A stretch of DNA of 64,000 nt from Paenibacillus pini JCM 16418 (GTDB lineage: Bacteria; Bacillota; Bacilli; Paenibacillales; Paenibacillaceae): NCBI RefSeq assembly GCF_000576305.1, contig NZ_BAVZ01000002.1:372001-436000 (forward strand), in the 5' to 3' direction. The notes beneath the pieces were generated by a model that was given only the letters and a program-made list of their open reading frames with translations, was not told the DNA's origin and ran no database searches. Below are positions 1 to 9,778 of this stretch, in pieces. The position numbers and the translations under genes were made by a program. The stretch's first letter is position 1. Every line of letters starts with the position of its first letter.

Positions 1-579
1 AAACCAGCAGGTGTACTGCAAGAGTTAGCACCACATGTATCGGTTCCACTCATTAATGCAGGAGATGGAAACAATGAGCATCCCACACAGGCGCTACTTG
101 ACCTGTACACTATGCGCAAACAATTCGGTAGCCTGCAAGGCTTGAATGTATCCATTATTGGAGACATTCTACACAGTCGTGTGGCGCGCTCCGACCTATG
201 GGCTTTGCAGAAATTTGGTGCAAACGTACGCTTTTGTGCTCCAGAAAGTATGCAGGCTCCTGAGCTTGCAGAACATGCATCTTATGTATCTATAGATGAA
301 GCAATGAATGCAGATGTTGTTATGATGCTTCGAGTTCAGCTAGAGCGCCATGCAACGGGCATGTTGAAATCAAATGATGAATACAGAGCACAGTATGGTT
401 TAACGCGTGAAAGAGCGGCTAAGTTGGCAAAACATACGCTAATTATGCATCCTGCTCCGGTTAATCGTAATGTTGAGATTGACGATGAAATAGTGGAATG
501 CCCGCAATCAGCTATTTTTAATCAGATGAGTAACGGAGTTCCAGTGCGTATGTCAGTTCTGGAACGCGCTATGAAATAA
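1..579 (+). CDS. pyrB: Aspartate carbamoyltransferase catalytic chain, 3' part
   Basis: PyrB condenses carbamoyl phosphate with aspartate in the first committed step of pyrimidine synthesis. The frame is open from base 1, so the N-terminal part lies outside the window. The visible part begins just before the HPTQALLDLYT motif, whose His and Gln belong to the carbamoyl-phosphate site. It continues with DILHSRVARS and ends with MHPAPVNRNVEI, which carries the HPAPVNR signature of the aspartate-binding domain. It is the first visible gene of a pyr operon on this strand, about 100 bases upstream of pyrC. No PyrR attenuator can be judged because the operon start is off the window. The identification is secure. 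Confidence 0.95.
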   Translation, partial: KPAGVLQELAPHVSVPLINAGDGNNEHPTQALLDLYTMRKQFGSLQGLNVSIIGDILHSRVARSDLWALQKFGANVRFCAPESMQAPELAEHASYVSIDEAMNADVVMMLRVQLERHATGMLKSNDEYRAQYGLTRERAAKLAKHTLIMHPAPVNRNVEIDDEIVECPQSAIFNQMSNGVPVRMSVLERAMK

Positions 580-681
580 AAGTGAATTTAGAAATTTATT
601 AATAAATATACACAAATATGAATTATTATTATACAATAGATTGGTAACCAACGTGCCAATCAACGAGCGGAGGTCATGATC

Positions 682-1971
682 TTGCACATTATTACAAATG
701 CCAGCGTGTTGAATGAACAAGGTGAACTAGAGAAAAAACATATCATTATTGAAGGTGGAACCATTCACTCTATACAGGATGGAAATAAAGAGTGGTCCGC
801 TGCAGAAGTGGGAGCAGATGCTAGAATCACGGATGCTGCTGGTAAACTAGTTACGCCGGGTCTCATCGATATGCATGTCCACTTGCGCGAACCTGGATAT
901 GAGCATAAAGAAACGATTGAAAGTGGAAGCCGTTCCGCAGCTAAAGGCGGTTTCACAACGATTGCTTGTATGCCTAACACACGTCCGGTTACGGATAACG
1001 CAGAGACTTTGCGTTTGATTCAGGACAAAGCTAAAGAGGCAGGACTTGTAAAGGTGTTACCTTATGCAGCCATAACCATTAGAGAACTAGGTCGTGAGCT
1101 AACTGACTTCGAAGCACTTAAGGAAGCGGGAGCAATTGGCTTCACTGACGATGGTGTGGGCGTGCAAAATGCGCAAATGATGAAAGATGCGATGAGAAAA
1201 GCTGCTTCACTTGGTATGCCAGTTATCGCACATTGCGAAGAAAACTCGCTGGTGGAGAAAGGCTGTGTGGCAGAAGGCAAATTTGCTGAACGCCATGGTC
1301 TTGTAGGAATTCCAAATGAGTCTGAAGCGATTCATGTAGGGCGTGATATTTTGCTAGCAGAAGCGACAGGTGTTCACTACCATGTGTGCCATGTAAGTAC
1401 GGAACAGTCGATTAGATTGATTCGTCAAGCAAAATCTATCGGAATTCATGTGACTGCTGAGGTATGTCCACATCACCTTCTGCTATCGGAAGAAGATATT
1501 CCAGGACTAGATGCAAATTGGAAAATGAATCCGCCACTCCGTTCACGTAGAGACGTAGAAGCCTGCATAGAAGGCTTACTAGATGGTACTTTAGACATCA
1601 TTGTAACCGACCATGCGCCTCATACAGAGGAAGAGAAAGCGAAAGGCATGGAAATGGCACCTTTTGGTATTGTCGGCTTTGAGACTGCTTTCCCACTGCT
1701 ATATACGAAGTTCGTAGAGACGGGACTTTGGGATCTGTCCACTCTCGTGCAGCGCATGACGGTAGAACCAGCTAAGGTATTTGGTCTGGAACAAGGACGG
1801 CTTGAAGTTGGAGCACCGGCCGATCTCACGATGATCGATCTGAATTCGGAGAAGGTCGTTGACCCAGAGCAGTTTGCAACGAAGGGACGCAATACTCCTT
1901 TTACAGGATGGAAGTTAAAAGGTTGGCCTGTAACGACTTGGATGAACGGAAATATCGTTTGGTCAGAATGA
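682..1971 (+). CDS. pyrC: Dihydroorotase
   Basis: PyrC cyclises N-carbamoyl-aspartate to dihydroorotate. The protein shows the zinc-ligand motif DMHVHLREPG near residue 65, then GGFTTIACMPNTRP, HCEE, HVCHVST and the late TDHAPHT motif with the catalytic Asp. Length (about 430 residues) is normal for the Bacillus-type enzyme. A GGAGG at 669-673 lies only 2 bases before an ATG at 676 but 8 bases before the in-frame TTG at 682, so I place the start at the TTG; the ATG at 676 remains possible and would add two residues. It lies between pyrB and carA in the same orientation, with about 100-base gaps that show no terminator. Confidence 0.93.
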   Translation: MHIITNASVLNEQGELEKKHIIIEGGTIHSIQDGNKEWSAAEVGADARITDAAGKLVTPGLIDMHVHLREPGYEHKETIESGSRSAAKGGFTTIACMPNTRPVTDNAETLRLIQDKAKEAGLVKVLPYAAITIRELGRELTDFEALKEAGAIGFTDDGVGVQNAQMMKDAMRKAASLGMPVIAHCEENSLVEKGCVAEGKFAERHGLVGIPNESEAIHVGRDILLAEATGVHYHVCHVSTEQSIRLIRQAKSIGIHVTAEVCPHHLLLSEEDIPGLDANWKMNPPLRSRRDVEACIEGLLDGTLDIIVTDHAPHTEEEKAKGMEMAPFGIVGFETAFPLLYTKFVETGLWDLSTLVQRMTVEPAKVFGLEQGRLEVGAPADLTMIDLNSEKVVDPEQFATKGRNTPFTGWKLKGWPVTTWMNGNIVWSE

Positions 1972-2067
1972 AATCATGTACTTAACCAAGTACCTTGAAT
2001 ATAAGCAATACGAAGATACATTGAAGTAGAAATACAGTTAGGCAATAGACAGAGGAGTGATTCGGAA

Positions 2068-3198
2068 ATGCAGGCAAGATTGTTGTTAGAAGACGGAACG
2101 CTATTTACAGGAACCGGATTTGGTGCAGAAGGCGAAACGACGGGTGAAGTCGTATTTAATACAGGAATTACAGGCTACCAAGAGGTCCTGTCGGACCCTT
2201 CATATTGCGGACAAATTGTAACGATGACTTATCCTTTAATTGGTAACTACGGAATTACTCGTGATGATTTCGAATCCATAGCTCCTTATGTTAATGGATT
2301 CGTTGTGCGCAGACATGAGAACGTACCAAGTAACTGGCGTGCTCAATACAGCGTAGACGCCTTGCTGAAAGAGTACGGTATTGTGGGTATTAGTGAAATT
2401 GATACGCGTATGTTGACTCGTTTGATCCGTCAACACGGAACAATGAAGGGAATTCTGACGACTTCAAATCAATCGGTTGCAGAGCTTCAAGAACGTCTAT
2501 CTGTAAGCAAACTGGCAATTAACCAGGTCGCTCATGTTTCTACCAAGCATACGTACAGCAGCCCAGGATCGAAGGAACGTATTGTGCTAGTTGATTATGG
2601 TGCTAAGAGCGGAATTCTTCGTGAACTTACCGCTCGTGGTTGTGATGTAGTTGTCGTATCCCATGATGCAACAGCCGATGAAATCCGTAGCTTACATCCA
2701 GACGGCATTCAGCTTTCCAATGGCCCTGGGGATCCGAAGGACGTTCCTCAAGCGATTCAGACTATTTCTGAACTGCTTGGTGAATATCCAATGTTCGGTA
2801 TTTGCTTAGGACACCAGTTGTTTGCACTCGCTTGTGGAGCAGATACAGAAAAATTGAAGTTTGGTCATCGCGGTGGTAACCACCCTGTTAAGGATTTGGC
2901 TACAAACCGTTGTTACATCACTTCCCAGAACCATGGCTTCACTGTCAATGAAGAGTCCGTTGCCAATACAGACCTAGAAGTAACCCACATCAATAATAAT
3001 GACAAGACGATTGAAGGACTTAAACATAAGAAATATCCGGCCTTTACCGTACAGTACCATCCGGAAGCGGCACCAGGACCGTATGATAACAGCTATTTGT
3101 TTGACCAATTTTTGCAAATGATCGCGGATCATAAACTGCAACATCCGGCGAAACCGCGTCAGGCTGAATTGGCCGCAGCCGTGAAAGGAGCACGTTAA
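2068..3198 (+). CDS. carA: Carbamoyl-phosphate synthase small (glutaminase) subunit
   Basis: CarA hydrolyses glutamine and passes ammonia to CarB for carbamoyl-phosphate synthesis. The N-terminal half has the CPSase small-chain fold ([20 protein letters not shown]). The C-terminal half is a class I glutamine amidotransferase: nucleophile Cys in FGICLGHQ (about residue 245) and the His/Glu pair in [10 protein letters not shown] (about residue 330). The start ATG follows AGAGGAG at a normal distance. The stop codon is separated from the carB ATG by a single base, so the two subunits should be translationally coupled. In the pyr operon context this is probably the pyrimidine-regulated copy; an arginine-specific paralogue may exist elsewhere. 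Confidence 0.96.
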   Translation: MQARLLLEDGTLFTGTGFGAEGETTGEVVFNTGITGYQEVLSDPSYCGQIVTMTYPLIGNYGITRDDFESIAPYVNGFVVRRHENVPSNWRAQYSVDALLKEYGIVGISEIDTRMLTRLIRQHGTMKGILTTSNQSVAELQERLSVSKLAINQVAHVSTKHTYSSPGSKERIVLVDYGAKSGILRELTARGCDVVVVSHDATADEIRSLHPDGIQLSNGPGDPKDVPQAIQTISELLGEYPMFGICLGHQLFALACGADTEKLKFGHRGGNHPVKDLATNRCYITSQNHGFTVNEESVANTDLEVTHINNNDKTIEGLKHKKYPAFTVQYHPEAAPGPYDNSYLFDQFLQMIADHKLQHPAKPRQAELAAAVKGAR

Positions 3199-3199
3199 T

Positions 3200-6100
3200 A
3201 TGCCTATTAATAAAGAACTTAAGAAAATCCTCGTTATCGGGTCAGGTCCGATTGTCATTGGTCAAGCGGCAGAGTTTGACTATGCAGGCACACAGGCTTG
3301 TGAGGCGTTGAAAGAAGAGGGCGTTGAGGTTGTACTGATTAACAGTAACCCTGCAACGATCATGACGGATACAAATACAGCTGATAAAGTATACATCGAG
3401 CCAATCACACTTGAATTTGTTACACAAATTATTCGTCAGGAGCGTCCAGATGGATTGCTACCCACATTGGGTGGCCAAACAGGTCTGAACATGGCGGTTG
3501 AGCTAGCGAGAGCGGGCATCTTGGAACAAGAGAACGTGAAGCTTCTAGGTACACAATTGACGTCAATTGAGAAAGCGGAAGATCGTGATTTGTTCCGTGA
3601 TCTGATGCGTGAGCTTGAGCAGCCCGTGCCAGACAGCACCATTGTAACAACACTTGAAGAAGCCATGGATTTTGCTAAAGAAATCGGATTTCCACTGATT
3701 GTTCGTCCAGCATACACGCTTGGAGGTACGGGTGGTGGCATCTGTGCAACAGAAGAGGAATTGGAAGAGACCGTTACTTCCGGTATCCGTTATAGCCCAA
3801 TTGGACAGTGTCTGGTTGAGAAGAGTATCGCGGGTATGAAGGAAGTTGAATATGAAGTTATGCGTGATGCGAACGACAACTGTATTGTCGTGTGTAACAT
3901 GGAGAACTTTGATCCCGTAGGAGTTCATACGGGTGACAGTATTGTCGTAGCACCGAGTCAGACGCTTTCAGATCGTGAATATCAAATGCTTAGATCTGCA
4001 TCACTCAAAATTATTCGCGCACTCAACATTGAAGGTGGATGTAACGTACAGTTTGCTCTAGATCCACAGAGCTTCCAGTACTATGTCATTGAAGTAAACC
4101 CGCGTGTTAGCCGTTCATCCGCGCTAGCATCCAAAGCAACGGGATATCCAATTGCTAAAATGGCTGCTAAAATCGCGCTTGGCTACACACTTGATGAAAT
4201 CGTAAACCCTGTAACGGGACAAACTTATGCATGCTTCGAGCCAACGCTGGATTATATCGTGAGCAAAATCCCACGCTGGCCGTTTGATAAATTCATTCAT
4301 GCGAACCGTAAGCTAGGAACGCAAATGAAAGCAACTGGCGAAGTTATGGCCATTGGTCGTACGTTTGAAGAGTCGATTCATAAAGCAATCCGTTCACTAG
4401 AAATCGGTGTACACCGCTTCTACTTGAAAGGTACAGATGAGCTGAGTGAAGAGGTTCTCAAAGAACGTTTGATCAAACCGGATGACGAGCGCATCTTCCT
4501 AGTTGCAGAAGCTTTCCGTCGTGGTTATGGCCTGCAAGATATTCAAGATCTCACCAATATTGACTGGTGGTTCCTAGATAAACTTCAAGGTTTGATCGCT
4601 TATGAAGAAGTGATCAAGGAAGAAACATTCACTTATGAAACGTTATATCAAGCGAAGCGTCTCGGCTTTACAGATCGTTCCATCGCTGAAATTCGCAGTT
4701 TAGGCGGAGTAAGTGGTGGATACACAACTGAAGCAGAGGTTCGTGAGTTCAGACTTGGGTCTAACCTTCGTCCAGTTTACAAAATGGTAGATACATGTGC
4801 TGCTGAATTTGAGGCAACAACTCCATACTATTACTCGACTTACGAGACAGAGAATGAAGTCATTGCATCAAACAAGGAAAAAGTTGTTGTACTGGGATCG
4901 GGTCCAATTCGGATCGGTCAAGGTATCGAATTTGACTACTCTACGGTTCACGCAGTATGGGCCATTCAAAAAGCAGGCTACGAGGCTGTAATCATCAATA
5001 ACAACCCAGAGACTGTATCAACTGACTTTAACACTTCAGACAGACTCTACTTCGAACCATTGTTCTTCGAGGATGTTATGAATGTGATCGAGCAGGAGAA
5101 ACCGATCGGCGTTATCGTTCAGTTCGGTGGACAAACGGCGATTAACCTAGCAGCACCTCTTAGCGCGGCAGGCGTGAAGATCCTAGGTACTAGTCTTGAG
5201 AGCATCGATGAAGCAGAGAACCGTAAGAAGTTCGAAGCACTGCTAACACGTCTTGATATTGCTCAGCCTCTAGGAAGCACGGTTACATCGGTTGATGAAG
5301 CAGTAGCAACAGCTCAGTCCATTGGTTACCCCGTTCTCGTTCGCCCATCTTACGTACTCGGTGGTCGCGCAATGGAAATTGTGTACTCGGATAGCGAATT
5401 GCTAAGTTATATGAAGGAAGCTGTTAAAATCAATCCAGACCATCCGGTTCTGATTGACCGTTATATGTTAGGTAAAGAAGTCGAGGTTGATGCAATCTGT
5501 GATGGTGAGACGGTTATCATTCCAGGTATCATGGAACATATCGAACGTGCAGGTGTTCACTCCGGTGACTCGATTGCTGTGTATCCACCGCAGCATCTAG
5601 AACAGCATCTTAAGGAGAAAATCACACAAATCACGATTCGTATCGCAAAAGAATTAAAAACAATTGGTTTGGTAAACATCCAATTCGTCATATACAAAGA
5701 TGAAGTGTATGTAATCGAGGTTAATCCACGATCTTCACGTACAGTTCCATTCTTGAGCAAAGTAACAACGATTCCAATGGCAAATCTGGCTACTCAAGCA
5801 ATCCTTGGTAAGAAGCTGAAGGATGCGGGTTATCAGGAAGGACTATGGCCTGAAAGCGAGTATATCTCCGTTAAAGTGCCAGTATTCTCCTTCGCTAAAT
5901 TGCGCCGTGTAGAGCCTACACTTGGACCAGAAATGAAATCAACAGGCGAAGTCATGGGCCGTGATCTACAATATGCTAAGGCACTTTATAAAGGTTTGAT
6001 TGGCGCAGGTATGAAAATACCAGCAACAGGAGCGATTATCGTTACTGTCGCTGATAAAGACAAAGAAGAAGCTGTTGAACTTATGACTGGATATAAACGT

Positions 6101-6418
6101 CTTGGTTATAAGATTTACGCAACAGGTGGTACTGCCGAGGCTCTAAATGCTGCCGGATTAAATGTAACGACGGTACAAAAGTTAAGTGATGGTACGCCAA
6201 ACATTCTGGATCTAATCCGTAATGGTGAAGCGCAGTTTGTCTTCAATACGCTGACTAAAGGTAAAACGCCACAGCGTGACGGGTTCCGTATACGCCGTGA
6301 AGCGGTAGAGAACGGTGTTGTGTGTATGACATCGCTCGATACAGTAAGAGCGATGATGATTATGCTTGATACGATTAACTTCTCATCCCAGTCGATGCCG
6401 GCTTTTGACAATCGCTAA
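3200..6418 (+). CDS. carB: Carbamoyl-phosphate synthase large subunit
   Basis: CarB makes carbamoyl phosphate from bicarbonate, ammonia and two ATP. At 1072 residues it is full length. It shows two homologous halves, each beginning with a [11 protein letters not shown]-type loop (residues 10-20 and about 555-565) and containing an ATP-grasp domain ([13 protein letters not shown] in the first half, [13 protein letters not shown] in the second). A methylglyoxal-synthase-like allosteric domain closes the protein ([12 protein letters not shown] near residue 975). It starts one base after carA and is followed 15 bases later by pyrF. The reading frame is intact throughout, unlike its downstream neighbour. 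Confidence 0.97.
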   Translation: MPINKELKKILVIGSGPIVIGQAAEFDYAGTQACEALKEEGVEVVLINSNPATIMTDTNTADKVYIEPITLEFVTQIIRQERPDGLLPTLGGQTGLNMAVELARAGILEQENVKLLGTQLTSIEKAEDRDLFRDLMRELEQPVPDSTIVTTLEEAMDFAKEIGFPLIVRPAYTLGGTGGGICATEEELEETVTSGIRYSPIGQCLVEKSIAGMKEVEYEVMRDANDNCIVVCNMENFDPVGVHTGDSIVVAPSQTLSDREYQMLRSASLKIIRALNIEGGCNVQFALDPQSFQYYVIEVNPRVSRSSALASKATGYPIAKMAAKIALGYTLDEIVNPVTGQTYACFEPTLDYIVSKIPRWPFDKFIHANRKLGTQMKATGEVMAIGRTFEESIHKAIRSLEIGVHRFYLKGTDELSEEVLKERLIKPDDERIFLVAEAFRRGYGLQDIQDLTNIDWWFLDKLQGLIAYEEVIKEETFTYETLYQAKRLGFTDRSIAEIRSLGGVSGGYTTEAEVREFRLGSNLRPVYKMVDTCAAEFEATTPYYYSTYETENEVIASNKEKVVVLGSGPIRIGQGIEFDYSTVHAVWAIQKAGYEAVIINNNPETVSTDFNTSDRLYFEPLFFEDVMNVIEQEKPIGVIVQFGGQTAINLAAPLSAAGVKILGTSLESIDEAENRKKFEALLTRLDIAQPLGSTVTSVDEAVATAQSIGYPVLVRPSYVLGGRAMEIVYSDSELLSYMKEAVKINPDHPVLIDRYMLGKEVEVDAICDGETVIIPGIMEHIERAGVHSGDSIAVYPPQHLEQHLKEKITQITIRIAKELKTIGLVNIQFVIYKDEVYVIEVNPRSSRTVPFLSKVTTIPMANLATQAILGKKLKDAGYQEGLWPESEYISVKVPVFSFAKLRRVEPTLGPEMKSTGEVMGRDLQYAKALYKGLIGAGMKIPATGAIIVTVADKDKEEAVELMTGYKRLGYKIYATGGTAEALNAAGLNVTTVQKLSDGTPNILDLIRNGEAQFVFNTLTKGKTPQRDGFRIRREAVENGVVCMTSLDTVRAMMIMLDTINFSSQSMPAFDNR

Positions 6419-6433
6419 GGGAGTGTGAAGACG

Positions 6434-7169
6434 ATGAATGAAGTATATAAAGAAATGGCGGGCCGCTTAATCGTGGCCCTCGATTATCCGGATGCCGAGC
6501 AGGCATCCTCTTATTAGGGAGCTTGAAGGTATTCCTTGTTACCTTAAGGTAGGCATGCAATTGTTCTATGCTGCTGGTCCTGATTTTGTAAAAGATTTGA
6601 AGGCTAAAGGGTATCAAGTTTTTCTTGATCTCAAAATGCATGACATACCAAACACAGTTAAGGGTGGGGCTGACAGCATCACTCGTCTTGGTGTGGATAT
6701 GTTTAATGTGCATGCAGGCGGTGGACTACAAATGATGAAGGCCGCAGCCGAAGGTGTTGCACAAGCGTTAGATAGTAATCCTTCATTGTCTAAGCCGATC
6801 TTGATTGCTGTGACACAGTTGACGAGCACAAATGAACAGATGCTTAATGAGGAAATTGGTATTTCTGGTAGTGTGGAGAATGCAGTCCTAAACTATGCAC
6901 AATTGACGCTCAAGGCAGGTTTGGATGGTGTGGTGGCTTCCCCTATGGAATCTGCAGCCATTCGTGAGGCTTGTGGGCATGAGTTCGTTACTGTAACGCC
7001 TGGTATTCGTCCAGCGGGCAGCGCAATGGGCGATCAATCGCGTACGTTAACTCCTGCGGAAGCAATCCGTAAGGGTAGTCACTATATCGTAGTAGGACGA
7101 CCTATTACGGGTGCTTCAAATCCACGACAGGCAGCAGAAGACATTATTAAGGAGATGATGGAAGCATGA
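6434..7169 (+). pseudogene. pyrF: Orotidine-5'-phosphate decarboxylase, frameshifted near its 5' end
   Basis: PyrF decarboxylates OMP to UMP. Translation from the ATG at 6434 gives MNEVYKEMAGRLIVALDYPD, the expected start including the LDYPD strand, but it hits TAG at 6515-6517. The rest of the enzyme continues in another frame: ELEGIPCYLKVGMQLFY, DLKMHDIPNTVKGG with the catalytic Asp-Lys-Asp region, TPGIRPAG and the phosphate-binding VVGRPIT. The shift lies between about 6500 and 6520 and needs either one base removed or two restored. Restoring a T near 6512 and a G near 6519 would read SLLGELEG, a plausible family sequence. The C-terminus overlaps pyrE by ATGA. The rest of the gene is undamaged, so a sequencing error is more likely than a true null. 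Confidence 0.88.
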
Positions 7170-7807
7170 GTAATCTAGAAGTGATTCCTGCAAAAATAGC
7201 AGCTTATTTATTGCAAATTGAAGCGGTTGCGCTGCGTCCAAAGCAGCCCTTTACATGGACATCGGGACTGAAGTCCCCGATCTATTGTGATAACCGACTA
7301 ACGATGTCTTATCCGGAGGTTCGCGATTATATCGCTGAATCCTTTGCGGCTATTATTCGCAGTCAATTCCCTGAGACGGAGGCCATTTCAGGTACAGCCA
7401 CTGCGGGTATTCCGCATGCTGCATGGGTAGCTGAGAAGCTGAACCTGCCGATGTCCTACGTGCGTGATAAAGCTAAAGGACATGGCAAAGAGAATCAAAT
7501 TGAAGGCCTAATTAAACCGGGACAAAAGGTTATCGTAATTGAGGATCTGATCTCTACAGGTGGTAGCTCAATTAAGGCTGCACAGGCTGTAGCACAAGCT
7601 GGCGCTCAGCCGCTAGCGGTACTTGCGATATTCAGTTACCAGCTGAATAAAGCGACTCAGGCCTTTGCTGAAGCAGGCATTCATGTACAGTCGCTCTCTA
7701 ACTATGAGGCTCTGATGGATGTTGCCCTTGAAAAAGGGACGATTGAGCAAGGTGATGTACAAGCACTCAAAGCATGGAGAGAAGATCCATCTACTTATGG
7801 TGTCTAA
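7166..7807 (+). CDS. pyrE: Orotate phosphoribosyltransferase
   Basis: PyrE adds PRPP to orotate to make OMP. The protein is 213 residues. It shows the orotate-contacting stretch PFTWTSGLKSPIYCDNR near residue 30, the flexible loop DKAKGHGKENQIEG, and the PRPP signature VIVIEDLISTGGSS near residue 125. It starts inside the pyrF stop codon (ATGA overlap), so translation is probably coupled. It is the last gene of the operon: a stem-loop with a T run follows 15 bases after the stop. The assignment is secure. Confidence 0.96.
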   Translation: MSNLEVIPAKIAAYLLQIEAVALRPKQPFTWTSGLKSPIYCDNRLTMSYPEVRDYIAESFAAIIRSQFPETEAISGTATAGIPHAAWVAEKLNLPMSYVRDKAKGHGKENQIEGLIKPGQKVIVIEDLISTGGSSIKAAQAVAQAGAQPLAVLAIFSYQLNKATQAFAEAGIHVQSLSNYEALMDVALEKGTIEQGDVQALKAWREDPSTYGV

Positions 7808-7822
7808 GTTATAAATGGTTCC

Positions 7823-7865
7823 AAGGCTTTCTGTCACGCTTCTAAACGTGATGGAGAGCCTTTTT
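7823..7865 (+). terminator. Rho-independent terminator of the pyr operon
   Basis: A stem starting AAGGCTTTCTGTCACG pairs with CGTGATGGAGAGCCTT (two G-U pairs), closes a short loop and runs into five T. It sits directly downstream of pyrE and should end the operon transcript. Confidence 0.85.
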
Positions 7866-7965
7866 GTTCTCTATTGAGTTTGCCTTTCAGAAAAGTTGAA
7901 TGAACATTGGCTTATTAGGCAACAATAGCCATGATCACAATATTTTATATGAGAGAGGTAGCAGG

Positions 7966-8130
7966 ATGCGTTGGATTTATTTCGGAAAACTGTACAGAAC
8001 TAAATTTCAGGCAGGATGTCTTGCCAAAAGATTGGAGCAGGATGGCTGGATCTATGGTTATCAAGATCCGCAGTCCGTAGAAATTTTTCGTTCACTTAAG
8101 GGAAGATATGGCGTTCGCTTCATTCCATAA
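7966..8130 (+). CDS. Small basic hypothetical protein (54 aa)
   Basis: The product is MRWIYFGKLYRTKFQAGCLA..., 54 residues rich in Lys, Arg and aromatic residues. A longer in-frame ATG exists at 7900, but AGGTAGCAGG immediately upstream of the ATG at 7966 supports the shorter form. No signal peptide or membrane segment is visible. It sits alone between the pyr terminator and the promoter of a tRNA cluster. I do not recognise a family; the pattern (YFGKLYRTKFQA, then WIYGYQDP) could suit a small RNA- or DNA-binding fold, but that is a guess. Confidence 0.6.
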   Translation: MRWIYFGKLYRTKFQAGCLAKRLEQDGWIYGYQDPQSVEIFRSLKGRYGVRFIP

Positions 8131-8138
8131 AAAAATAC

Positions 8139-8168
8139 TTGACGGATTATATTACTTTGCTGTATATT
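8139..8168 (+). promoter_or_regulatory. Sigma-A promoter of the tRNA cluster
   Basis: TTGACG at 8139-8144 and TATATT at 8163-8168 are separated by 18 bases. The sequence after the -10 box (TAATTATTGTCGC) is nearly repeated after the promoter at 9438-9466 that serves the second tRNA-Leu, which suggests a shared stable-RNA start region. Confidence 0.75.
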
Positions 8169-8200
8169 AATTATTGTCGCTGTTAAATGTATACCAATGA

Positions 8201-8281
<81 letters not shown>

Positions 8282-8316
8282 AACTGCCATTATATTACGA
8301 TATACATACTTAGTAA

Positions 8317-8393
8317 GGGCCCTTAGCTCAGTTGGTTAGAGCGGTCGGCTCATAACCGATTGGTCGGGGGTTCGAGTCCCTCAGGGCCCACCA
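8317..8393 (+). tRNA. tRNA with CAU anticodon, probably tRNA-Ile2 (lysidine-modified)
   Basis: A 77-base cloverleaf with encoded CCA and anticodon CAT. The acceptor GGGCCCTTAG and anticodon arm CGGCTCATAACCG resemble bacterial Ile2(CAU) tRNAs, whose C34 is converted to lysidine by TilS, more than elongator tRNA-Met. It could still be elongator Met; an identity-element comparison would settle it. Confidence 0.8.
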
Positions 8394-8416
8394 TTAGCAG
8401 TATATCATGCGTTTAT

Positions 8417-8501
8417 GCCGGGGTGGCGGAATTGGCAGACGCACAGGACTTAAAATCCTGCGGTAGGTGACTACCGTACCGGTTCGATCCCGTTCTCGGC
8501 A
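8417..8501 (+). tRNA. tRNA-Leu(UAA) copy 1, one base short in the T arm
   Basis: The anticodon loop CTTAAAA reads UAA and a long variable arm is present, as expected for leucine. The sequence equals the copies at 9528 and 9779 up to the T loop, but here the T arm reads CCGG-TTCGATC-CCG followed directly by TTCTCGGC. The other two copies have CCGG at that place, so one G near 8492-8493 is missing and the T stem cannot form five pairs with a seven-base loop. Either this copy is defective or the base was lost in sequencing. CCA is not encoded. Confidence 0.85.
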
Positions 8502-8550
8502 TATTAGGATTAGTAACAACTGGTATAAGTCATAACTAATCCGACAACTT

Positions 8551-8592
8551 AAGAGTCTCGATGTGGTAGCATACCATATCGAGACTCTTTTT
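8551..8592. terminator. Bidirectional terminator between the tRNA cluster and the DUF1361 gene
   Basis: An 18-base stem (AAGAGTCTCGATGTGGTA against TACCATATCGAGACTCTT, one G-U) with a minimal loop and T runs suitable for the + strand tRNA transcript. It also sits at the 3' end of the minus-strand gene. Confidence 0.85.
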
Positions 8593-8593
8593 C

Positions 8594-9304
8594 TTATTTA
8601 AGATTAGTGTCTTTGCCTACTAATGTAAAAAAGTATACGACAAGATAGCTGATCAATGTGACAGCAAAAATGAGAGTGGAAAAAGGAAGTATAAGTCGGA
8701 GCTGCTCTATATCTGTTAACATATGCACCGTATCCTGTATAATCTCGCCTGGCTTCAACAGTAAATCCCAGCTATTCCAACGCACGAAACGCCCAATATA
8801 AATGCCGAAGCTACTCAATAGCAAAATAAAGATGGCAATAGTCCATCCGATGATAGCTCCATATACTTTTTTCATCAATTGATGAACTATATACAGTGAC
8901 CAGACCCCAAGTAACAATCCGATTAGTGCCGCAGAGAAGAAGATACTGAGATGATACCAAAATTCAATATCTCTTGTGAAATTCATGCCCGCGTCAGGAC
9001 GACGATAATGTACAAAGGGGTGGATTAAGTCTGTTATCAAATAGGCGGAGTTAGGATAAAAGAATAACCATGCAAGACCGATTAGGATAACTAGTACTCT
9101 CTTACCCATTGATTTCTTCAGGGTTGTAGCAATGCAAGCCAAGAGTAATACAAGTCCCACGGGAACCCATGCTAAGAACATGTCCCAGGGTAGAAACAAA
9201 TAGATCTGTCTCCCCGTATGTATCCGCAAATAGGAAGCTAGCGATAGGCTGCCTATAGTTCCGAGTAGAAGTAGAAGTAAGATCGCAAAATGACTTCGTA
9301 TCAT
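8594..9304 (-). CDS. DUF1361 integral membrane protein
   Basis: The 236-residue protein is strongly hydrophobic with about six or seven membrane-spanning stretches. The central conserved block FFYPNSAYLITDLIHP (about residues 80-95) is the hallmark of DUF1361 proteins, whose function is not known. The segment between helices contains charged residues (RDIEFWYHL) followed by further helices. The first ATG is used; it is followed directly by a hydrophobic helix. The gene lies on the opposite strand inside a tRNA region, separating tRNA-Leu copies 1 and 2, with a shared terminator at its 3' end. Confidence 0.75.
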   Translation of the reverse strand: MIRSHFAILLLLLLGTIGSLSLASYLRIHTGRQIYLFLPWDMFLAWVPVGLVLLLACIATTLKKSMGKRVLVILIGLAWLFFYPNSAYLITDLIHPFVHYRRPDAGMNFTRDIEFWYHLSIFFSAALIGLLLGVWSLYIVHQLMKKVYGAIIGWTIAIFILLLSSFGIYIGRFVRWNSWDLLLKPGEIIQDTVHMLTDIEQLRLILPFSTLIFAVTLISYLVVYFFTLVGKDTNLK

Positions 9305-9437
9305 AGGATTTTTTGTTAACGTGCTCAGTATGACCCCTCCGCATCATAAACGTTTGATATTCATCTCCTAACATCCCATAAATCCTTACATTTTACAAAC
9401 TTCTGCATGTTAGTTTATTTTTTTTTGTAAAAAAAGA

Positions 9438-9466
9438 TTGCCAGCTTTAAGTATTTATGATATATT
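9438..9466 (+). promoter_or_regulatory. Sigma-A promoter of tRNA-Leu copy 2
   Basis: TTGCCA (9438-9443), 17-base spacer, TATATT (9461-9466), followed by TAATTCTTGTCGCC. The downstream sequence matches that of the first tRNA promoter almost exactly. Confidence 0.75.
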
Positions 9467-9527
9467 AATTCTTGTCGCCATTAAGCTATTTTTAAAAGAG
9501 AGCACATCAGCTCATCCCTATCATTAT

Positions 9528-9613
9528 GCCGGGGTGGCGGAATTGGCAGACGCACAGGACTTAAAATCCTGCGGTAGGTGACTACCGTACCGGTTCGACC
9601 CCGGTTCTCGGCA
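9528..9613 (+). tRNA. tRNA-Leu(UAA) copy 2
   Basis: An 86-base leucine tRNA with anticodon loop CTTAAAA, long variable arm and an intact T arm (ACCGG-loop-CCGGT). The acceptor stem GCCGGGG pairs with TCTCGGC. CCA is not encoded. It has its own promoter and terminator, so it is a single-gene unit. Confidence 0.95.
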
Positions 9614-9627
9614 TACATAAGCTTTAT

Positions 9628-9664
9628 AAGAGTCCTACTTGATGATCAAGTAGGACTCTTTTTA
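9628..9664 (+). terminator. Terminator of tRNA-Leu copy 2
   Basis: Perfect 13-base stem AAGAGTCCTACTT / AAGTAGGACTCTT with loop GATGATC and a following T run. Confidence 0.88.
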
Positions 9665-9698
9665 TTCTTTGGAGAGTCTTTCGAACGATAAAAAGGGC

Positions 9699-9727
9699 TT
9701 GTATGAGGTGCTACAACACGGTATAAT
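9699..9727 (+). promoter_or_regulatory. Sigma-A promoter of tRNA-Leu copy 3
   Basis: TTGTAT (9699-9704), 17-base spacer and a consensus TATAAT (9722-9727), about 50 bases before the tRNA. It does not share the downstream sequence seen at the other two tRNA promoters. Confidence 0.65.
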
Positions 9728-9778
9728 AAATTTTGTGACTGCGGAACATGATATGCATTTATGAAAACCGCGCTGTAT

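Noticed and set aside
3436-3928. Antisense ORFs of 101-121 aa within carB
   Set aside because: Shadows of the strongly conserved carB coding frame; no start signals.
7900-8130. 76-aa version of the small basic protein
   Set aside because: There is no ribosome site before 7900, while AGGTAGCAGG stands before the ATG at 7966.
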